A DNA stretch of 36,495 nt from Sulfurovum sp. Its GTDB lineage: Bacteria > Campylobacterota > Campylobacteria > Campylobacterales > Sulfurovaceae. Both the position numbers and the translations under genes were made by a program. The DNA is taken from assembly GCA_026989435.1 (NCBI GenBank), contig JALSJI010000092.1, forward strand, positions 1-36,495. Reading direction: 5' to 3'. Below, one piece after another: positions 1 through 7,719 of this stretch. A model generated the notes under the pieces. It was not told where the DNA came from. It saw only the letters and a list, made by a program, of their open reading frames with translations, and ran no database searches. Numbering within the stretch: the first letter of the stretch is position 1; every line of letters starts with the position of its first letter.

Positions 1-125
1 TAAATAAAGTTTCGGTAATTAAATTCTTCTGTAATTACATTTTCTAAACTAGAACTATGAAAATATCTATAAATATTTTCTATCTCCTCTCTCTTTCTCA
101 TCCAAATACCATATATACCTGCCAT
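1..125 (-). CDS. Asparagine-synthase-like protein, N-terminus only (cut by window edge)
   Basis: An open frame begins with ATG at 125, directly after the TAG stop of the flippase gene (126-128), behind an AGGTGAT ribosome-binding sequence, and runs off the left edge. The 41 visible residues begin MAGIYGIW. This resembles the N-terminus of class II glutamine amidotransferase / asparagine-synthase-like proteins (normally MCGI or M-x-GI), which are common in polysaccharide loci. Position 2 is Ala, so the usual catalytic Cys nucleophile is absent and any glutamine hydrolysis would be lost. Only the context (flippase next door, probably one operon) and this short motif support the call. Confidence 0.4.
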   Translation of the reverse strand, partial: MAGIYGIWMRKREEIENIYRYFHSSSLENVITEEFNYRNFI

Positions 126-1388
126 CTAATCACCTTTTTTTAGCGAACTTAACATCCACCACATATTATAATTTAACATTAAAAAACCAACAATACTATA
201 CCCCGCCAATGCAATCAAAATATTTTGAGATAACAACCCAATACCTATGGCTATTACTCTGAATAGTGTATAAAGTATTTCTATCATAAATGCTTTTTTT
301 TGCATATTAAGTAAACTAGGAATAAAGGAAATAGTAGCAACAACAAATACCATTAACAACCATGGCGACAATATCTGCGTATATATTCCCGCTTCTCTCC
401 AGGCTTCACCAAAAACAAAAGCAAAAATATCTGGTGCGAAAATGACAAACAAGGCAAAAGGCAGAATAATTTTTTTCATAAGTGACTTTAATAATCTGAC
501 AGTAAATCCATAGGCATCACCTTTATCATTATAAATTTCTGTCACTTTTTGATTATACACTTTTGCGCTAGCTCCTGCTAAGATCATGAGTGGAGCAAAA
601 ACTATTCTCGTACTTAACGCATAGAGTCCCACCGCTGTCAGTCCAAAAAATGGAGTAAACATGTATACAGGTATTTGAGAAGAGAATGTATTGAGCATGG
701 CATGTGGAGCTTGGTATTTCGGAAAATCCTTATATCGCTTTGCCAAAGCAATCATTTTTACTTTATTTATTTTAGCAAGCAGTATTTTATCAGCGATTAT
801 ATTTTTAAGCAATTGCATATTTGCAAAAAAAGATGAAATAATCTGTCCCGATATTAAACCGCTAGCTCCCGTTTTAAAAAATCCCATCACCAATTGCACT
901 GTAGCAAGGATCACTGATTTGATAATTGTCGCGTGCGCTATATCCTTATAGTGTTGTTGTCTATTGCTGTAATAACTAAGCAAATTAAACAAACCAATAA
1001 AAAACACTGCCACAGGGATAAAATAAAGCCAACGTCCAATCTCGTTATTTTCAAATATATTAATGATATAGGAACCGAATAAAAATAAACAAAATAAAAG
1101 TACCGAGGTTAACACTATAAGAATACCCATACCCAAAACAAATATATTAATAGCATCTTCCTCTTTACGCGGAAGCATAAGTGCCAATTCATAACGACCG
1201 CTAGCTACACTAGAAAATACACCGGTAATCGCTATAAACAAAGCAAACACTCCAAAATTATCCGGAGTATAGATCCGTGTAAGTATGGGGCTGATAACAA
1301 TAGGGATAGCTTGTGCAATCGTCGTCCCTGTCATAAGCGTCAAAACATTACGACTAAACTCTGATTTAGGTTTCAGTTTATTTAGCAT
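126..1388 (-). CDS. Wzx-type polysaccharide flippase (MATE/MOP superfamily)
   Basis: About 420 residues with repeated hydrophobic segments across the length (roughly 12-14 membrane helices), opening with MLNKLKPKSEFSRN and an ITRIYTP-like loop typical of Wzx O-antigen/polysaccharide translocases. It would flip undecaprenyl-linked oligosaccharide across the inner membrane. The open frame extends upstream to 1451, but the family N-terminus matches the ATG at 1388; the extra 21 residues (Cys-rich, MKADVCNV...) look like read-through of the leader. The ribosome-binding site is weak for both starts. It is followed with no gap by an asparagine-synthase-like gene, so the window edge cuts a surface-glycan locus. 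The sugar substrate cannot be told from sequence. Confidence 0.85.
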   Translation of the reverse strand: MLNKLKPKSEFSRNVLTLMTGTTIAQAIPIVISPILTRIYTPDNFGVFALFIAITGVFSSVASGRYELALMLPRKEEDAINIFVLGMGILIVLTSVLLFCLFLFGSYIINIFENNEIGRWLYFIPVAVFFIGLFNLLSYYSNRQQHYKDIAHATIIKSVILATVQLVMGFFKTGASGLISGQIISSFFANMQLLKNIIADKILLAKINKVKMIALAKRYKDFPKYQAPHAMLNTFSSQIPVYMFTPFFGLTAVGLYALSTRIVFAPLMILAGASAKVYNQKVTEIYNDKGDAYGFTVRLLKSLMKKIILPFALFVIFAPDIFAFVFGEAWREAGIYTQILSPWLLMVFVVATISFIPSLLNMQKKAFMIEILYTLFRVIAIGIGLLSQNILIALAGYSIVGFLMLNYNMWWMLSSLKKGD

Positions 1389-1505
1389 TCCATTATCTTG
1401 TATGCATAATAAACAAATAGACAACGACACATTACATACATCTGCTTTCAAAATTGATATTTTGATATATTATATCTAAAAACATCTACTCTGCCCATTA
1501 GCATT

Positions 1506-3923
1506 TTATCCAATACTTTTATCTTTTCTCGGTATATAGCGATAGAGTGCCATCGCACCAAGGAGCACGAGCAAAACTCCCCCAAACACCTGCATCCACG
1601 CACTTAGCCACACACTCTTATGCACAATATCTCTATGCCTCCTATTATCAATATCTATCCCCCCCATCTCTTTCATATGTGCCATGGCCGAGACTGCAAG
1701 ACTCTTGTTCGGAATCTCCTGATGGCAGCTTAGACAGACACCTGAACGATCTAGCTTATCCAACGTTTGCCTGTCAAGTGCCTGTGAAAGCCTCCAGTGA
1801 TTTCCCACAGTCTGCACCTGTGTACCGTTTTCATCTATCATAACGGAGTAATCATGCTTAAGATTGGGAATGGCTGGAATCTGCTCATCTACGCCCTTAA
1901 CCAAAAGTTTCTGATGGGCATCCATTAAATCTACCGTCGTTGTCTTCGTTTGATCAGCAAAATATTTGCCTCCGTTTATACCTTTTCCCTGAGCCTTTAA
2001 GCTTGTATGACAGCTCTCGCAGCTACGTGCTTTTTTGCTTACGGTATGCGGTTGTACGGGTGCCATTACAATAGAGTTTACCCCCTCTTTTGGCACATTT
2101 ACGGTACCATTGTTTTCCACGCCTTGTAATTTAAATATATGATTTTGAAGTAGAATATTCCCTTTTCCCCCTATGACAGTAAGCGTTACTTGACATCCGG
2201 GTATCGTAGGAGAGATACGACCCTCTCCGTTTTGGCTGAGTGCCGGATCTTCCCAGCGAAGATAGCTCCGTGTCTCAGTCACCTGTCCGTCGACTAAAAA
2301 ATCTTTTAGCGTATCGACATCACCTGTTTTTCCGTTGACATGATATTTGGATGCAGCCAAATAATCAGGGTTCTGCTTACCTTCTGAATAATCGATCTTT
2401 ACGTGACAGCCGTAACACTGGGGTGCCCAGGTAGCATGACAAGTATAACACTCCATCTTCTCCGTATGTACTGCTATCTGATCCATTGCCATTAAGCCCT
2501 CTTTAGAGATCTTTCCCTCTTTTTTCAATAACTTTAAAGGCTTGAGTTCTATCTCTTTGCCTGAAGCAAGATACATAAGCACCTTATTGCCTTTACGCAC
2601 GGCTTTTGTCAAAGGGTTGCCTCTTGCCGAAAGCAAAAATCCATCACCGCTATCCTTGGGAATTGCCCCCTGCTTCAAATAAGCAGCAAGCGTTTTACTC
2701 GTGCCTCTGGCCTTCCCCTGCTGAGCTTTGGTAGAAAATTCATCCGAATACCCCAAAGGTAGCTCCCATGGATATTTTGTGGTAGTTCCATGGCAATCTT
2801 GACACTCTATCTCCACGGCACCCAGATTTGCCCCCCTGAAAAAACCGTCTCCGTGCATATCATTAGAGGTATGACAGTCTTGACAAAGCATCCCTTTGGA
2901 GTAGTGTATATCTTCTGTGAGGTGCAAATAACGCTTGGTGTGCAATTTTGGTTGCGCATTGCCCTCTTTGTCAAATGTCGCTTGATACTCTGTCTCCATT
3001 AAGCCTTGATAGCTTACCCCTATACGCTTGCCCCTGTTATGGCAAGTAGTACAGGTCTCCACGGGAATACCCGAGTAGTTCATATCATGCACCTGCACCT
3101 TAACTTCTCTGGAAGATTGAATAGCGTGCACAAGCATATGTCCATCCTCTTTTTTGTTAATACTGCCGTCTTTCCCTTCATATAACCCTGCATTGGAATA
3201 GGGTACATGACAAGAGGCACAGCCTATACCTCTGTAGTCTCCTCTACGTTTACGACCCTGCCCGCCCGTATGACAACGCAGACACTCCTGTCGCAAATAG
3301 GTATATACCGATAGCGTAGGATCTTTTTCAACCTCCTGCGCAGTAGGTGCTGCGGGAAGTTCCTTGGTCCCTTCCAAAAAACCTTGCGGTTCAAGCTTTT
3401 TAAGCTTCTGCATATATGCCCGATATGCTTTTGTACCCAAACGCTCATGAGGATCTGGAGACTTGCCTCCAAAGTTGGTATAGGTATGCCTATAGCCCTC
3501 CTTTGCACCAAATCCCCAAAGAGCTCCGTGAATCTTACCCTGCTCCGTTGCCATAAGACTGTTATTTTGAGATGCAACCTGCTTGGGATGGCACATACCG
3601 CAGGTATTTTCATTCACCCATGGACTTGCAGGATAGGGATAAAATGCTTTAGGTCCCTCATGCGTTAAAAAATATTTGAGTGTCCCCTTGTGTGCCTCCT
3701 CTTTGCTCTTTGCTTCAGGATTGCCTCCGTGACATACCACGCAGTCATTTCCCTCTGCCCCCGCCTCTTTGGCTTTAAGCAAAATGGCCTGCATCATGCC
3801 TGAGTCATGCGATCTAATATCTTCAATACCGTGATGACACTCAATACAGCTATTTTGCATACCCATACTTGCAGTGAGTATCAAAAAAAATACCCATACT
3901 GTATTTCTCAGGACATATCCCAT
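1506..3923 (-). CDS. Dodecahaem (12 x CXXCH) membrane-anchored cytochrome c
   Basis: Twelve CXXCH haem-c motifs can be counted in order: CIECH, CVVCH, CGMCH, CLRCH, CASCH, CTTCH, CQDCH, CQDCH, CYTCH, CYGCH, CESCH, CLSCH. An N-terminal hydrophobic stretch (VWVFFLILTASMG) acts as signal peptide or anchor, and a C-terminal helix (WMQVFGGVLLVLLGAMALY) followed by RKDK anchors the tail, leaving the haem region in the periplasm. A TTG frame opens at 3953, but its Shine-Dalgarno abuts the start; the ATG at 3923 lies 8 nt after GGAG and is preferred, with 3929 as the alternative. There is a gap of about 165 residues between haem 8 and haem 9. No CX15CH motif of MccA sulfite reductase is present. Likely a periplasmic electron-transfer protein or multihaem reductase; substrate unknown. 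It stands alone, divergent from the SurA-like gene. Confidence 0.85.
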   Translation of the reverse strand: MGYVLRNTVWVFFLILTASMGMQNSCIECHHGIEDIRSHDSGMMQAILLKAKEAGAEGNDCVVCHGGNPEAKSKEEAHKGTLKYFLTHEGPKAFYPYPASPWVNENTCGMCHPKQVASQNNSLMATEQGKIHGALWGFGAKEGYRHTYTNFGGKSPDPHERLGTKAYRAYMQKLKKLEPQGFLEGTKELPAAPTAQEVEKDPTLSVYTYLRQECLRCHTGGQGRKRRGDYRGIGCASCHVPYSNAGLYEGKDGSINKKEDGHMLVHAIQSSREVKVQVHDMNYSGIPVETCTTCHNRGKRIGVSYQGLMETEYQATFDKEGNAQPKLHTKRYLHLTEDIHYSKGMLCQDCHTSNDMHGDGFFRGANLGAVEIECQDCHGTTTKYPWELPLGYSDEFSTKAQQGKARGTSKTLAAYLKQGAIPKDSGDGFLLSARGNPLTKAVRKGNKVLMYLASGKEIELKPLKLLKKEGKISKEGLMAMDQIAVHTEKMECYTCHATWAPQCYGCHVKIDYSEGKQNPDYLAASKYHVNGKTGDVDTLKDFLVDGQVTETRSYLRWEDPALSQNGEGRISPTIPGCQVTLTVIGGKGNILLQNHIFKLQGVENNGTVNVPKEGVNSIVMAPVQPHTVSKKARSCESCHTSLKAQGKGINGGKYFADQTKTTTVDLMDAHQKLLVKGVDEQIPAIPNLKHDYSVMIDENGTQVQTVGNHWRLSQALDRQTLDKLDRSGVCLSCHQEIPNKSLAVSAMAHMKEMGGIDIDNRRHRDIVHKSVWLSAWMQVFGGVLLVLLGAMALYRYIPRKDKSIG

Positions 3924-3999
3924 TTTCATAGCTCCCGTATCATAATCTATCAATCCCTCCTAATAGTATAGCAGGTAATTCATATTAAATTTACACCTT

Positions 4000-4010
4000 T
4001 ATGCTATAAT
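4000..4010 (+). promoter_or_regulatory. Extended -10 promoter of the SurA-like/dcd genes
   Basis: TATGCTATAAT is an almost ideal extended -10 element 27 bases before the ATG at 4038. No clear -35 box is visible, as is usual for the main sigma factor in Campylobacterota. An AGAGAA-type ribosome site precedes the start. Confidence 0.6.
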
Positions 4011-4037
4011 TTTTTACCTAATCAAGATGGAAGAGAA

Positions 4038-4859
4038 ATGAACAAAACGATTTTAAGCCTTACGGGAATTATGCTTCTTAGCCTTGTGCTTCAGGCCAAA
4101 ATGATTGACGGTATTGCCTTGGTTGTCGAAGGCGAAGCCGTCACCACTGCCGAAATAAAAGCGGTGCAGACACAAATGGGCGTATCAAAAAAAGAAGCTA
4201 TAGAACTGCTTATTCAAGACAAGCTTCAAAAATCGGTCGTGAAAGACATACACATACCCCAAGAGAGTATCGATGCAAAGATTGCTGAAATTGCAGCACA
4301 AAACAATATTACTATCCCGAAAATGCAAAAAATTCTTGCACAGGAAGGAACACCGTGGGTACAATATCGTAAAAGTATTGAAGAGGGACTCAAAAAAAGC
4401 AAGTTTTTTCAACAAAATATTCTCACATCCATCCCTGACCCAAGCCAAGAAGAGCTTAAACGCTTCTATCGTAATAACAAAACACTTTTTACCATCCCCT
4501 CTCATATCTCTTTGATAGAGTACTCCTCCGCTTCTAAAAAAAGAATCGACAACTTTCTCAAAACACGTAAAGCAACACGTATACAATCACGTAAAATAAA
4601 TAAATCTACCAAAAACATGGAACCCTCTTTGCTTACAACACTTCTACAAACACAAAACGGAAACTATACGCGTCCTATCAACACAGGCACCAAATATGTC
4701 GTATTCAAGGTACTCTCAAAAACAGGAGAGTCAACTATGCCTTTTGAAGCAGCGCAAGAAGCAGTCGCTGCAAAATGGAAACAGCAACAACAGCAAAAAG
4801 TGCTAAAAGACTACTTTGAAAAACTCCGTACACGTGCAGATATACAAAGAATAAGATAA
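4038..4859 (+). CDS. SurA-like periplasmic chaperone / peptidyl-prolyl isomerase family protein (Cj1289-like)
   Basis: 273 residues with a Sec signal peptide (cleavage probably after LVLQA, about residue 20), then a SurA-type N-terminal helical domain beginning [17 protein letters not shown] and running to about residue 145. A short parvulin-like domain follows (about 153-235, from [12 protein letters not shown]), with a final helix that swaps back onto the N-domain in this family. This matches the architecture of Campylobacter Cj1289, which I recall as also lying near dcd. It would assist folding of outer-membrane proteins in the periplasm. The isomerase domain is smaller than a standard parvulin, so chaperone activity is more certain than isomerase activity. 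It is 16 bases upstream of dcd and probably cotranscribed. Confidence 0.8.
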   Translation: MNKTILSLTGIMLLSLVLQAKMIDGIALVVEGEAVTTAEIKAVQTQMGVSKKEAIELLIQDKLQKSVVKDIHIPQESIDAKIAEIAAQNNITIPKMQKILAQEGTPWVQYRKSIEEGLKKSKFFQQNILTSIPDPSQEELKRFYRNNKTLFTIPSHISLIEYSSASKKRIDNFLKTRKATRIQSRKINKSTKNMEPSLLTTLLQTQNGNYTRPINTGTKYVVFKVLSKTGESTMPFEAAQEAVAAKWKQQQQQKVLKDYFEKLRTRADIQRIR

Positions 4860-4875
4860 AACACAAAGGCATAAA

Positions 4876-5442
4876 ATGGGTTTAAAATCAGATAGCTGGA
4901 TACGTGAAAAATCTATCAATGAAGAGATGATTACGCCATTTTGCGAAACCCTCGTAGGAGAGGGAGTTATCAGTTATGGACTAAGCTCCTACGGCTATGA
5001 TATACGTGTAACGGATGAATTTAAGATTTTTACCAACATCAATGCCGAAGTTGTTGACCCCAAAGATTTTAACGAAAACAACGTCGTTGACTTCAAAGGA
5101 GATATCTGTATTGTCCCGCCCAACTCTTTTGCACTGGCTCGCACGGTAGAGTATTTTAAAATGCCCAAAGATACCCTGGCTATCTGCCTTGGCAAAAGTA
5201 CCTACGCACGCTGTGGGATTATCGTCAATGTTACACCCTTTGAACCCGGATTTGAAGGACACATCACCATAGAAATCTCAAACACTACCCCGCTCCCTGC
5301 CAAAATTTATGCCAATGAAGGTATAGCACAGGTACTCTTTTTGCAAGGGGACGAACTATGTGAAACCACCTACGCAGATAGAAAAGGGAAATACCAAAGC
5401 CAAACCGGCATTACCCTGCCGCGTATTTTAAAAAAGGGCTAA
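4876..5442 (+). CDS. dcd: dCTP deaminase
   Basis: 188 residues, full length for Dcd, with the trimeric dUTPase-like fold signatures: SSYGYDIRV near the N-terminus, [10 protein letters not shown] in the middle, and [18 protein letters not shown] carrying the catalytic Glu. It deaminates dCTP to dUTP plus ammonia, the precursor of dTMP, in the cytoplasm. The C-terminal [11 protein letters not shown] tail that closes over the nucleotide is present. It follows the SurA-like gene by 16 bases, starts at an ATG behind an AAAGGC sequence, and nothing is missing. Confidence 0.95.
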   Translation: MGLKSDSWIREKSINEEMITPFCETLVGEGVISYGLSSYGYDIRVTDEFKIFTNINAEVVDPKDFNENNVVDFKGDICIVPPNSFALARTVEYFKMPKDTLAICLGKSTYARCGIIVNVTPFEPGFEGHITIEISNTTPLPAKIYANEGIAQVLFLQGDELCETTYADRKGKYQSQTGITLPRILKKG

Positions 5443-5478
5443 AAGCCTCTTTATCTTATATAATTTTACACTCTTTTG

Positions 5479-5487
5479 TGCTACAAT
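5479..5487 (+). promoter_or_regulatory. Extended -10 promoter of topA
   Basis: TGCTACAAT lies 36 bases before the topA ATG (5524), in the short dcd-topA spacer, and matches the extended -10 form seen before other genes here. topA may therefore be transcribed on its own as well as by read-through from dcd. Confidence 0.5.
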
Positions 5488-5523
5488 GCACAAAATTTCT
5501 ACAAACAAGAGCATATAAACAGT

Positions 5524-7719
5524 ATGAAAAATTTAATCATTGTTGAATCACCGGCAAAAGCACGTACCATTACCAACTTCTTGAATAAAGACTATAAAGT
5601 TGTCGCCTCTAAAGGTCACATACGCGACCTTCCCAAAAGTACCTTTGGTATCGCCATAGATGAAAAAACGGGAGACTTGATCCCCAAGTACTCTATCCCC
5701 AGGGATGCAAACCCTACAGTAAAAGAACTTAAAAAACTCGCTAAAGAAGCTGAGACTGTCTACATCGCAACGGATGAGGATCGCGAAGGTGAAGCCATAG
5801 GCTACCATATTGCAAAAGCTATAGGGAAAGAACCCACGGAACTTCCGCGTATCGTATTTCACGAAATCACAAAATCAGCCATCCTCCATGCCATTGAAAA
5901 CCCTAGAAAAGTAGATATGCATTCAGTGGATGCGCAACAGACAAGACGCATGCTAGATCGCATTGTAGGCTACAAGCTCTCTCCTCTTCTTGCCTCTAAA
6001 ATACAAAGAGGTCTCAGCGCAGGAAGAGTACAAAGCTCCACACTCAAATTGGTGGTGGACAAAGAGCGTGAAATTAAAGCATTTAAGCCTGAAGAGTATT
6101 GGAGTATCGAGGCACTTTTTGAAAAAAACATAACTGCCAATATCCATAATTACAACGGTCTTAAAATTGAAAAACTCACGATTAAAACCAAAGAGGATGC
6201 TAATGAAATCGTAACAGCTGCAAAGAGCGAATCATTTATCGTAACCTCCATAGAGAAAACCAAAAGAAAAACAAAAACACCTCCGCCTTTTATGACATCT
6301 ACCTTGCAGCAGGCTGCTTCAACCCAACTGGGCTTTTCCCCTAAAAAAACGATGATGATTGCACAAAAACTTTACGAAGGGGTCAAAACAGACCAAGGTA
6401 CCATGGGCGTCATTACCTATATGAGAACCGACTCTATGAATCTAGCCAAAGAGGCTGTTGATGCTGCCCGAGATTACATCAAAACAAATTTTGGTGAAAA
6501 ATATTTACCCAAAAGGGCAAAAAACTATGTGACCAAATCAAAAGGAGCACAAGAAGCACATGAGGCTATTCGCCCTACCATGATTAATTTTGACGGAAAA
6601 ATCGCTGCTAAATATCTCGCATCAGACGAACTAAAGCTCTATAGGCTCATCTACAACCGCTTTTTGGCATGTCAAACGACCGAAGCAGAGATGGAGTCTC
6701 AAAGTATTCTCTTCAAAGGAGACAAGTGCACCTTCAAAGCAAGCGGCAGAAAGCTTCTTTTTGATGGTTTTTATAAAGCGACAGGACATACCGATAAAGA
6801 CAAACTTCTTCCTAATCTTACAAAAGGTCAAACCGTTACACTTGATGAAATTAAGCAAGAACAGCACTTTACAGAACCTCCGGCACGATACAATGAAGCA
6901 AGCCTTATCAAGAAACTAGAATCTCTGGGTATCGGTCGTCCCAGTACATATGCTCCGACAATTACGATACTACAAACACGAAAATATATTGAACTTGAAA
7001 AAAAACGTATCCATCCAACCGAAGTGGCCTTTACCGTAATAGAGATGCTGGAAAAACATTTTCCTGAAATTGTGGATTCGGGTTTTACCGCCAATATGGA
7101 AGAAGCATTAGATGAAATAGCAGAGGGAAAAACATCTTGGCAGACGACTCTCAAGGCATTTTATGCCCCTTTCATCCAAAAAATTGAAGAGGGCAAAAAA
7201 AATATAAAAAGCCTAAAAGTCGCTATCCCTACAGGAGAAAAATGTCCCAAATGTACATCTGAACTTCTTTTACGAAAAGGAAAATATGGTGAATTTATAG
7301 CCTGCTCCAACTTTCCTAAATGTAAATATACTAAAAATATCGACGGCACTGAAATAGAAGGGCCTGAAGAGACTGATGAAATATGTGAAAAATGCGGTTC
7401 GGCCATGGTAATTAAAAACTCTAAACGTGGAAAATTTCTTGCCTGTTCTGCCTATCCCAAATGTAAAAACGCCAAGTCACTTGAACCGCCCAAAGAACTT
7501 AAAATATCTTGTCCGGAATGTGGAGGAAAACTCCAAGAACGTCAGGGAAAACGAGGGAAATTTTTTGGCTGTGCCAATTACCCCAAATGTAAATTCATCG
7601 CCAATAATGAGCCTGTAGATAAAAAGTGTCCCAAATGCAATTATATAATGGGTATCAAAAAACTCAAAGCCGGAAATTTTTACATATGCTTTAAATGCAA
7701 ACACAAAATAGAAGCTTAG
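5524..7719 (+). CDS. topA: DNA topoisomerase I (type IA) with four zinc-ribbon modules
   Basis: 731 residues. The family start MKNLIIVESPAKA (ATG at 5524) is chosen over the longer frame from 5476. The TOPRIM domain (about 1-150) contains VESPAKA and the acidic metal site TDEDREGEAIG. The catalytic tyrosine is Y299 in TYMRTDS. The central GRPSTYAPTI segment is present. The last 170 residues hold four Cys4 zinc-ribbon modules: three of the form CPKC...CSNFPKC and one shorter CPKC...CFKC. It relaxes negative supercoils behind the transcribing polymerase. Its stop codon interlocks with that of the convergent sensor gene (4-nt overlap), leaving no room for a terminator. Confidence 0.97.
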   Translation: MKNLIIVESPAKARTITNFLNKDYKVVASKGHIRDLPKSTFGIAIDEKTGDLIPKYSIPRDANPTVKELKKLAKEAETVYIATDEDREGEAIGYHIAKAIGKEPTELPRIVFHEITKSAILHAIENPRKVDMHSVDAQQTRRMLDRIVGYKLSPLLASKIQRGLSAGRVQSSTLKLVVDKEREIKAFKPEEYWSIEALFEKNITANIHNYNGLKIEKLTIKTKEDANEIVTAAKSESFIVTSIEKTKRKTKTPPPFMTSTLQQAASTQLGFSPKKTMMIAQKLYEGVKTDQGTMGVITYMRTDSMNLAKEAVDAARDYIKTNFGEKYLPKRAKNYVTKSKGAQEAHEAIRPTMINFDGKIAAKYLASDELKLYRLIYNRFLACQTTEAEMESQSILFKGDKCTFKASGRKLLFDGFYKATGHTDKDKLLPNLTKGQTVTLDEIKQEQHFTEPPARYNEASLIKKLESLGIGRPSTYAPTITILQTRKYIELEKKRIHPTEVAFTVIEMLEKHFPEIVDSGFTANMEEALDEIAEGKTSWQTTLKAFYAPFIQKIEEGKKNIKSLKVAIPTGEKCPKCTSELLLRKGKYGEFIACSNFPKCKYTKNIDGTEIEGPEETDEICEKCGSAMVIKNSKRGKFLACSAYPKCKNAKSLEPPKELKISCPECGGKLQERQGKRGKFFGCANYPKCKFIANNEPVDKKCPKCNYIMGIKKLKAGNFYICFKCKHKIEA

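Noticed and set aside
3224-3613. 129-codon open frame on the minus strand inside the 12-haem cytochrome gene
   Set aside because: It lies in another frame of a gene with twelve intact haem motifs, has no ribosome-binding site and no recognisable protein features.
1506-3923. MccA-type octahaem sulfite reductase
   Set aside because: There are twelve ordinary CXXCH motifs and no long-spaced CX15CH haem site.
5436-5448. GGCT-AAA-AGCC hairpin at the dcd stop as a terminator
   Set aside because: The stem is only 4-5 bp, overlaps the stop codon and is followed by a mixed AT tract; too weak to call.
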